NCBI GenBank assembly: GCA_917880885.1
Contig: OU862915.1
Location: 37,022,676 to 37,086,675, forward strand
DNA from: Limnephilus marmoratus
Taxonomy: Eukaryota; Arthropoda; Insecta; Trichoptera; Limnephilidae
DNA: 64,000 nucleotides
Reading direction: 5' to 3'
A program made the translations under genes and the position numbers. The notes beneath the pieces were generated by a model. The model was not told the DNA's origin, searched no databases, and was given only the letters and a program-made list of their open reading frames with translations. This document shows, in pieces, positions 57,401-64,000 of this stretch (its first letter is position 1; every line of letters begins with the position of its first letter).

Positions 57401-58886
57401 GGGGATGCCATATTCCCGTTGACGTGGCAGTAAGTTGGGCGGCATTTGAAAATATATTTTAATTATAAAAAGTTACCCCAGTTCATCTCTCTTCAAAAGA
57501 ACTCACCCCTATTTAAAGGTAACAAGTAAGATCTCCAACCCGTAATTAAGTTTCCGGAACCCTGAAACGGGGACCATAATTTCCCAGGATAATGCATGCT
57601 GGTCATGTCCCTGCTTCCCCTTGGCCCTTTTCCCCTATGTTCTATGTCCTATCTACGGGGTAGAAATACGTTGCCTCCAGCTTACTTTATGGTAGTTCTA
57701 TCTTTAGCTAATTAGTGCATTCATTCCCGTTTCATAAATTTAATAGCTAAGTCGTTCGTCTTTTTTAACGAGTTTTTTGATTTTTCTGAATTTGGCCGTG
57801 GTGCTTTTAGACCTTCCTCTATTTTTTGAGGAAAGGAAGGAATGAACCAGGGTCTTGAAAAGATCTGTGTTGTAGGAGGGAGTAAACATAGAGGCCTGAA
57901 AAACATTCCACAGACGAGCTGTTGAACTATGTATTGGGTGCGGCGTTTGGGGAATTTTCCGGCCACGCACCGATGCCAAAGGGATCAATGACGCTAGTTC
58001 CTCGGAGCATCTTCAATTGAAATACCGGTAGAGCAAGGATCGTATTTCCATTTATCTATCAATCGGACCCCCGTTTTTGCGCAGCCGAGGGTTTTATCTT
58101 TCGAATGGGCTACCAAATTCAACAGAAGGGCGCACTTGCTATTTTTATAGGTTTTCAGCAGTTGTGTACTATTAATTGCTTATGTCAAGTAATCTTTTGT
58201 AGGAATTATTAACTTTTATTATTGTGAAAGCAACTCTATTATTTTTAATTGTGATCACGACAAAAAACATGTTTTTGTAATTTAAACACACAACAATCAT
58301 AAAGATGTTAATAAGTATAATTTATTATCTAAAGACGTTCCATAAAAATAATAACACGTTTTACTAGCAATTTTTAATCTACCTATCTTTAAAAGTTTTA
58401 AATTAATTTATTATTATTTTTTTTTGTTTTATTAATTTCAATAACAAGGTTTGTACATGTGTGTATGATGTATATAATAAGTATAGATTCATTTTTTTTT
58501 CACAGACCTCCTCACTAGGATTTCCTGTTCTGAGGTGGCCTGTAGTTTTTTAAAATATTTGTATTTGGTTATGGATTGTCTTTATATCGTCTTCATGATA
58601 TTTGTAATTTTATTATCACTTTGATCTCTCAGCCATATTTTTACTTTTGTTTTAAATATATTCATTTCCTTTATATTTTTGATTTGATCTGGTAGAGCAT
58701 TGTATAATTTTATAGCATGGAATTTATTATTTCTCTGTCCAAAAGATGTGTTCAAACTGGGAGTAACCAGGATGTTATTGCTTACGTTATTACTTTATTT
58801 TAACGTTTTACTTTACAGATTGTTGCTGCTGTGTAGTTGAACAACAACCGAGGTCAGCTTTCCCCAGGGCCGCGGTGCAAAAATGA
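51440..58886 (+). CDS. SAXO-type axonemal microtubule-stabilising protein (six exons)
   Basis: Exons: 51440-51447, 52429-52543, 53168-53362, 53820-54006, 54126-54419, 58819-58886, giving 867 nt and 288 residues. Splice sites are all GT-AG, and each junction keeps the frame (exon 1 MPG, then AKNHFCCDYTG). The N-terminus is cysteine-rich with CCCCPKKKK. The body repeats P-C-x-x-M-x-x-x-T-x-x-x-x-S-Y: methionines at residues 65, 99, 133, 202 and 237, a spacing of about 34 residues, with a degenerate unit near 168. SAXO/FAM154 proteins use such Mn modules to bind and stabilise axonemal microtubules. In insects a sperm-tail or sensory-cilium role would be expected (inference). The last exon ends CCCCVVEQQPRSAFPRAAVQK. 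An alternative last exon with the same phase lies at 62183. Introns hold several TEs. Confidence 0.83.
51550..51830 (+). mobile_element. R1-like RT C-terminal fragment
   Basis: It matches the R1-like copies at 60.2 kb (CTCTGGTCTGGAACCCCAAAA) and at 58.0 kb (AGATGCTCCGAGGAACTAGC, CGTCATTGATTCC). It encodes decayed pieces of the SHLWSGAPK-type tail. It lies in the first SAXO intron. Confidence 0.6.
51941..52140 (-). mobile_element. tRNA-derived SINE with A-tail
   Basis: On the minus strand there is an A box (GTGGTTGAGTGGGCATAGCG), a B box (GTGTTCGATTCCTCG, about 52075-52088) and a body ending in a run of about 17 A (T-run at 51941-51957 on the plus strand). It is a different family from S. It lies in the first SAXO intron. 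Confidence 0.75.
54420..56819 (+). other. First part of the large SAXO intron, no feature supported
   Basis: AT-rich intron sequence. No TE protein or clear repeat was seen between 54420 and 56820. Confidence 0.4.
56820..57190 (-). mobile_element. SINE family S, near full length
   Basis: Body words CATCCCCAATTGGATAATGG and ACTATTCAGATCTGGTCA, and a head read on the minus strand as ACATGGTCGAGGGGTAAGG with B box GCGAGTTCAAACTTC. Diverged from 38283-38690. Confidence 0.72.
57720..58020 (-). mobile_element. R1-like RT C-terminal fragment
   Basis: Minus-strand pieces read CSEELASLIPLASVRGR, then STARLWNVFQASMF and YNTDLFKTLVHSFLS, the typical tail of R1-type RTs in insects. It is frame-shifted. 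The right end shares TGACGCTAGTTCCTCGGAGC with 51640-51690. Confidence 0.75.
58490..58800 (-). mobile_element. CR1-like 3' end next to SAXO exon 6
   Basis: The minus strand encodes SFGQRNNKFHAIKLYNALPD and IFKTKVKIWLRD (about 58755-58600), then a stop and a 3' region with the stem GGCCACCTCAGAACAGG...GTGAGGAGGTC (58500-58540). The element ends about 20 bp before the exon 6 acceptor (58818), so it directly abuts the splice region. Confidence 0.75.
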
Positions 58887-59139
58887 TGAAATTCGCTCTT
58901 CTGGACTCTCAAAATAATTCTAATCCAAAACATTGCAACCTCTTTTCCTTGGCGACATGTTTGACATTTTGTAATTCACTTATCAAATGCTGCACGTAAA
59001 GAATATTGTCAGCATTTTTATAAACATTATTTATTTTGATGAAATCGTACTTTTTTCATATTGTTTTAATTACATGCATTACTTGTGGACTTGTTTTGGA
59101 AGATTTGTTTTATTTATTCGAACGATACACACTACTCAC

Positions 59140-59985
59140 TACCATCAGCGCCATTTATAACATTTGATGGCCATCAAATTAACTATAAGCGCCAGTTAAA
59201 AACTATATCACGTTTTATGGCCATCAAATTGACTATCAGCGCCAGTTAGGGGGCATACATTAATTACGTGAGCTCAAAAAGGGGGAGGGGTCCAGCAAAA
59301 TCTTACGTTATTTGAAAAGAATATACGAAGTGGCCCAAATTTATCTCACCAAGGGGGGGGGTCTAGATTGGAAGAAAAACTGCTCACGTAATCAATGTTT
59401 GCCCCCTTACAAACTCTATCACATTTGATGGCCATCAAATTGACTATCAGTGCCAGTTACAAACTATCACATTTGATGGCCATCAAATTGACTAAAAATG
59501 CCAGATACAAACTCTTATCACGTTTGATGGTCATCATATTGACTATCAGCGCCAGTTACAAACTCTATCACATTTGATGGTTATCAAATTGACTATCAGC
59601 GCCAGTTACAAACTCTATTATATTTGATGGCCATCAAATTGACTATCAACGCCAGATACAAACTCTTATCACGTTTGATGGTCATCAAATTGACTATCAG
59701 TGCCTTACCAACGCTATCGCCTAAATAGCGGGGAGTTGGCATTGGCAGCCGAAGTGGCATGTTGCCTTTCACCGTGCTTACTAGTGATCTCGGCTCTTTT
59801 ATCACATTTGATGACCATCAAATTGACTATCAGCGCCAGATACAAGCTCTTATCACGTTTGATGGTCATCAATTTGACTATCAGCGCCAGTTACCAACTC
59901 TATCACATTTGATGGCCGTCAAATTGACTATCAACGCCAGAAACAGACTATGATCAAATTTGATAATCATCAAATCGAAGTTTAA
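59140..59985 (+). repeat. ~50-bp minisatellite, about 12 units
   Basis: The unit is CACATTTGATGGCCATCAAA, TTGACTATCAGCGCCAGTTA, then CAAACTCTAT. Each unit contains the palindrome TTTGATGGCCATCAAA. Copies lie near 59160, 59210, 59420, 59470, 59520, 59570, 59620, 59670, 59805, 59855, 59905 and 59955. It is interrupted by a MITE (59249-59406) and by an unrelated piece near 59705-59800. It lies just 3' of SAXO exon 6. Confidence 0.88.
59249..59406. mobile_element. Harbinger-type MITE with TTA target duplication
   Basis: Ends GGGGGCATACATTAATTACG and its inverted partner (CGTAATCAATGTTTGCCCCC). It is flanked by TTA on both sides (59246-59248, 59407-59409). Neighbouring minisatellite units show the empty site CAGTTACAAA. 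A 3-bp TWA duplication fits PIF/Harbinger. Confidence 0.82.
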
Positions 59986-59999
59986 CGCTCTCCTTCAAC

Positions 60000-60785
60000 G
60001 GAAGCAATATTCCGAACAGGCCCTCCATTGATATGCTTGGTGTAACCCTAAGCGACCAGCTCAGATATGGGGGCTCCATCGAAGCCAGAGTAAAGTTAGC
60101 CTCCCAAAAACTGGGCGTAGGTACTGTACAGGGCCCGCAGACACTTTAATAGTGCATAACTGCTAACCCTGTACAAATCACAAGTGCGCCCCACGGTTGA
60201 ATATGGCAGCCATCTCTGGTCTGGAGCTCCAAAATACCTGAAAAATACCCTTGACTCTGTGCGGAAACTGGCGGTCCGTTTGATAGATTCTCCCATCTTA
60301 AGGCTGCGTTTCCACAGAAGCGGAGCTGCGCGGAGCTGAGCTGAGGAGACTCACAAAAATTGACCAATGATATTGCTCAAATCACAGAGATTTGTGATTT
60401 GCGTAATATCATTGGTCAATTTTTGTAAGTCTCTGCTTAGCTCCGCGCAGCTCCGCTTCTATGGAGACACACCCTTACAGACGGATTGCAATCTTTAGAG
60501 CACATGCGTCGGGTGGGAGTGGGCGTGCCCAACATATGTACATGGTTGACATTTGTCACATGAGAACGAGTCGCTTCTTCGACTCGTTCTTTTGTTCAAC
60601 AGCTCGGCTGTGGAATGTTTTGCCGGCCTCTGTGTTTCCTTCTTCCTACAACACGGGTCTCTTCAAGACCAATGTTCATTCCTTCCTCTCCTCAAAAAGA
60701 CCCTTCACACAGCATCTCAGATGACATAGGCCCTGAGGGAAATTATTTTCCTCATGGCCTCCTGTGTGGAGTTAACGTAAAAAAA
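60000..60785 (+). mobile_element. R1-like RT C-terminal fragment, interrupted by a MITE
   Basis: SIDMLGVTLSDQLRYGGSIE (about 60030) and KLASQKLGV, then the SHLWSGAPK-type region, are followed after a foldback insertion by STARLWNVLPASVFPSSYNTG (60598-60660) and FKTNVHSFLSSK. The fragment ends with the GGCCCTGAGG...CCTCATGGCC stem (60731-60762) and an A-run. Several frameshifts. Confidence 0.8.
60302..60475. mobile_element. Palindromic MITE inside the R1-like fragment
   Basis: Ends TAAGGCTGCGTTTCCA and TGGAGACACACCCTTA are inverted with few mismatches. The arms continue through AAGCGGAGCTGCGCGGAGCT and AATTGACCAATGATATT, almost the full length, with a small centre at about 60392. A TA or TTA target is likely. 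Confidence 0.75.
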
Positions 60786-61524
60786 AAAGTTAGGTGTCCC
60801 CGTTAATCGCTGGTTTCAACTTGTGTGATCAAATTATGATCAGCTTATAAGCATATTACCAAAATGCTTGACAGCCTGCTGGTCTTTCATGTTCAAAATT
60901 AAAAAATATCATTTGACGTCCCGTCTTTTCCTTTCTGACCTGTAAGCATGCACATATAAATACGTACATTCTTAAATTTATATAATGGTGTCCATCCAAG
61001 ACCCGAAATTTTATTAGAATCGCAGCTCGCAGCTAACTTTGCATCAAGTAATAGTTGGTTGAACACAGAATGACCCAAATACCACCATAATCGCATCATG
61101 CAATGGGCCGTTTTCTGAGTAATTCCAAAATATCCACGAGATGGCAGCACGGTGTTTAGCGGTCCTCCTGTCATCTAATTTGTGGACCAAATCTATGGAC
61201 TGACGCACTGACGTCTTTCAATGATTGATCTGTCATTTCGATATTTGCAATTTGTTTTTCGACAAGTTTAGCCAAACAAAGTTTGCTCGATTTGTAAGTA
61301 AAATGCACAAAAAGTAAGATGCTGCTCTGAGCCACAGACCATGCTGCTCAACGGCCTCGACGCTGCTCGACGCTAAGCAGGCTCTCAACGACGATGGACT
61401 CCTTATCGTAGCGCTGGTTCTGCCCTTCAAACCATACGTTGAATGTAAGATATGGATTTTATTATACCTCTAATACTTTAACCAGGGATTTAACCGGTCT
61501 TTTAAATGTGATCAATTTTAAATA
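60786..61524. other. No gene seen
   Basis: Between the R1-like fragment and a partial SINE. No coding or structured repeat is supported. Confidence 0.35.
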
Positions 61525-61700
61525 AGTGGTACTATGGCACCCTCAATCAGGGTTTGTTGTGAGGCTGAACTGAATGGGGGAGGAAAGAATATGGGAAATG
61601 TGAAGGCTGGGAAATGCCTGGCTATTCACACCTGGTCACCTAACACAACTATTGCCATTTCAAGCAATTTATCCCTTCTAAATGGTGGTTTCTCACCGGC
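61525..61700 (-). mobile_element. SINE family S, partial and old
   Basis: Shares GGTTTGTTGTGAGGCTGAA, ATGCCTGGCTATTCACA and ATTTCAAGCAATTTATCCC-like words with the family S body. Head and end are missing. Confidence 0.62.
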
Positions 61701-62182
61701 TGTTTAAGAAAGGGCCATAAAGAATGGATTTTTAATAAACATCTTGAAAAGACCACTATTAAATAAGGGAGGAGAGGGAAATATTGCATGAGAACAAGTC
61801 GAATGCTGCTGTCATCTACTGTGGATGGATGTTCCGCTCTTGTCCGGCGAATTTCTTGCTGGTGAACTGATACAAAAGGGTATCTCATCAATTTATTAAC
61901 ATTATCTACTACGTGTATCGCCTAGATCTGAATAACCAGACAGTTACCAATTTCCTCCAGACTCAAAAGCTGCTGTTTTGTTACTCTTAATTTTTCATTA
62001 TTTTTGACATAGGTAAAAGCAAAGCTTAAATCTCAAAGCATAAAGCTCGAGGCAAAAATCTAATCGCTTAACATTCAAGCTTAAACTCAAAGCTTAATCT
62101 TTAATTTCTCCCAACTATGTCTAGGGTATTGCACTGGTCATCTTCTCTCGGATTCCTTGTACTATTCAATTATAATTTTCAG

Positions 62183-62412
62183 ACGAATCTGACCACATGG
62201 CGAAGGAGCGTCTGCCCATCCGAGGCCACATATTCGATGAGCACGTGGAATCCATCAGCTACTGCGCCACCACCGTGGGGCTCCAGGTCATGCAATAGTC
62301 ACGCTTGCCCTAACTCTGCGAGGGGGACTTCAACCAGTCCTACCACTGGCTGAACGACTCCATCTTCATCATCAAAAAGGACCCAAATTTCCCTGAAACC
62401 ACGGCTGAATAG
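62183..62412 (+). pseudogene. Alternative or relic last exon of the SAXO gene, with in-frame stops
   Basis: The acceptor TATAATTTTCAG (62171-62182) precedes a frame with the same phase as SAXO exon 6. After the G of exon 5 it reads DESDHMAKERLPIRGHIFDE and HVESISYCATTVGLQVMQ, then TAG (62296). The same frame has TAA at 62311 and then runs LCEGDFNQSYHWLNDSIF to a TAG at 62410. AATAAA follows at 62506. It may be a 38-residue alternative C-terminus or a decayed terminal exon. Which one is used cannot be decided from sequence alone. Confidence 0.5.
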
Positions 62413-62503
62413 AAGTTTTAATAGGTTTACCTTTATTACCTCTCACCTTTGTATTTTGATATCCCTCATCTGTGAAATAGATTATATTTCTATTGAACGT
62501 TTA

Positions 62504-62514
62504 CAAATAAAATT
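62504..62514 (+). promoter_or_regulatory. Polyadenylation signal after the alternative exon
   Basis: AATAAA within ACAAATAAAATTTTAG, about 95 bp after the last in-frame stop of the 62183 exon. No comparable signal lies close to the stop at 58886. Confidence 0.45.
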
Positions 62515-63139
62515 TTAGCATAGGAAAAATCAATGGTTTATCAAGTAAATAAATGTTAATTAATGTTGTATAGTATGGGGGTTGCGAGATTTTTTCGATT
62601 AGTTACCCCAAAATAAATATGTGTCAAAATACGTAGTGTGCAATGCTATTTATTACCCCTCTGAGACTTGAAATTGAGAAAAAACTGACTTATTTATTCT
62701 ACACTAGTTGCATATTTAATTTGCTAATCTTATTTTCTTTATTTTAACAGGTTGACTGTTCACAAAGTTGCTCACGCGTTGACCGATGCTATCACAACTA
62801 AATAATATTAGAATGTAAAAAAAATAAAATGAATGCCAAAACAATAAATAACTTATGTATAATGTTAATTATTTGTTGTACTGATGTGTTCTTATATGTG
62901 TATAATGTTTGTAAATGTTTTACGACACATTTATATTATGTATGTAATCTTGTTCTTTTCATACCTCGAGAAATAAAAGAAAGTTTTTTTAATTTATTTA
63001 TATATTTGTTAAATTATTTTGTGTTATTTAGTACAATTAAACAACAATATTTTTTAACCATGGCAGTAGCTGTCGTGCAAGGCTGCAGAAAACCATGTCA
63101 AAACTGCAGCGACTCACTCTTTATTTTAATAAAACAAAT
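62515..63139. other. No gene seen
   Basis: AT-rich. A possible acceptor at 62749 (TTTAACAG) precedes a short frame that stops at TAA near 62803. It is unsupported otherwise. Confidence 0.3.
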
Positions 63140-63151
63140 ATAATAATGATC

Positions 63152-63370
63152 TTTTCGTTATTTGTTTTTGGGGTGTTATGCCGTGTTGCGCTACCTCCTT
63201 TAGCCAACGTTTCGGACAGCGTTGCAATGTTGCAGTGATCCGGTAGATCTGCCCCGATGATGGACACTGCAACGCTGTCCGAAACGTTGGCTAAAGAAGG
63301 AGGTAGCGCAACACGGCATAACACCCCAAAAACAAAAATACTTTTGGCCGTGAAAATCTTAAAAAGTATC
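63152..63370. mobile_element. Foldback element, possible 12-bp target duplication
   Basis: Arms of about 60 bp (GGGGTGTTATGCCGTGTTGC, GCTACCTCCTTTAGCC and AACGTTTCGGACAGCGTTGC) are mirrored almost perfectly at 63275-63335. ATAATAATGATC occurs at 63140-63151 and 63371-63382, which could be the duplication, but the outermost ends are not symmetric. No protein is encoded. Confidence 0.68.
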
Positions 63371-63539
63371 ATAATAATGATCGTTTATTTCAGAATGTTG
63401 TGCAATGCAATACATTCCATATTTTGAAATAGTTCAAACATTGACAAAATAACAATACATTCATACATAGAATGGAACAGAAAATAAATGAAAAATATAG
63501 TATATAATAATGAATCCAAAAAAATATGCAAATATCCGT

Positions 63540-63666
63540 TCATGGGGGATATTTGACAGGCTCCCATTTCCAGAAGGGCATCAGGGGGGACTCCATATCC
63601 ATCCAGGCAACCATGGAAGTGATGATGGTATTCTTAGACTTGCGTAGTCTGCGCCATAAGCTTCCC
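63540..63666 (-). CDS. Possible last exon of a minus-strand gene
   Basis: A good acceptor (TTTTGTTCCACCGCAG) precedes a frame reading GSLWRRLRKSKNTIITSMVA and MDMESPLMPFWKWEPVKYPP, then TGA at 63542-63540. A second open frame (EAYGADYASLRIPSSLPWLP) also fits. The product is not recognised. Confidence 0.3.
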
Positions 63667-63713
63667 CTGCGGTGGAACAAAAGTTTATTTTAATATAAAC
63701 AGTTAACTTTTCA

Positions 63714-63854
63714 TTATCTATCTATCTGAGTGTCTGTATCTAGAGTCGGTCTGCCACACGGAGTATCAAAAGGCAATATGACTTCCACTGCCACATTGGC
63801 ACATTGTGGTTGACTACACTTAAATTTAAAGGTACGTTTGTCAAATAATGTCAA
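63714..63854 (-). CDS. Possible terminal exon of a minus-strand gene
   Basis: The acceptor TTTCTTTCGCAG precedes a frame reading LTLFDKRTFKFKCSQPQC, then ANVAVEVILPFDTPCGRPTL, to a stop after DTDTQIDR. It looks protein-like, with three cysteines. No GT donor is seen before the stop, so it would be terminal. The product is not recognised. The rest of the gene would lie beyond the right edge. Confidence 0.35.
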   Translation of the reverse strand: MTLFDKRTFKFKCSQPQCANVAVEVILPFDTPCGRPTLDTDTQIDR

Positions 63855-64000
63855 CTGCGAAAGAAAGCAAAACATTGTGTATAAAATTTTGTGCATTCTA
63901 TGTCAAATGTTTCTTTACGTGTTCATTAAACTATACAAGTACTCTCTATATTATATTGGGGATTCAATTATAGTAAGATATTAATTGAATGAGTCATGTA

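Noticed and set aside
1..64000. CRISPR arrays
   Set aside because: The tandem repeats here have no constant repeat/unique spacer pattern, and the sequence is eukaryotic.

Overview
The window is eukaryotic, intron-containing and AT-rich, and it is packed with transposable elements (TEs). Two kinds of host gene are visible. The mix of TEs points to an insect, most likely a moth or butterfly. Supporting signs are Helitron ends of the form A|TC...CTAG|T, a piggyBac remnant at TTAA, RTE-like, CR1-like, Jockey-like and R1-like non-LTR elements, Penelope debris, tRNA-derived SINEs and frequent 'TACCTA' words. The order is an inference, not a demonstration.

Layout. 1-1700: 3' end of a Ty1/copia element (pol plus 3' LTR). 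1701-6472: a satellite array. 6.5-8.4 kb: a SINE head and a minus-strand gene for a small secreted protein. 8.6-10.7 kb: a 5'-truncated RTE-like element. 12.2-14.3 kb: Penelope, Helitron-like and non-LTR fragments. 16.7-18.2 kb: a dead Helitron helicase split by a twin-primed RTE copy with a 12-bp target duplication. 19.2-28 kb: nested non-LTR elements, including an almost complete but broken CR1-like element. 29.0-29.65 kb: a clean non-autonomous Helitron. 31.9-45.1 kb: a four-exon plus-strand gene, paralogous to the one at 7.2-8.4 kb. Its introns are swollen by a piggyBac remnant, Helitrons made of heat-shock-element-like repeats, a SINE, an RTE fragment, minisatellites and a Jockey-like element. 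45.5-46.5 kb: a local duplication holding a hAT-type MITE with an 8-bp target duplication, followed by an orphan signal-peptide exon. 47.5-49 kb: a triplicated ~565-bp unit. 51.4-58.9 kb: a six-exon gene of the SAXO (stabilizer of axonemal microtubules) type, with a second, stop-containing terminal exon at 62.2 kb. 59.1-60 kb: a ~50-bp minisatellite carrying a Harbinger-type MITE. 60-64 kb: R1-like debris, foldback elements and two possible minus-strand terminal exons.

Gene logic. The two small secreted proteins share intron positions, intron phases (all 0) and an identical 53-codon exon, so they are paralogs of one family, now far apart and in opposite orientation. The SAXO-type protein is built from a module of about 34 residues, as expected for a protein laid along a microtubule lattice. 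Most of the rest is TE sequence. The strongest surprise is that one Helitron-like family consists mainly of tandem nGAAn pentamers in alternating orientation, which is the binding pattern of heat-shock factor.
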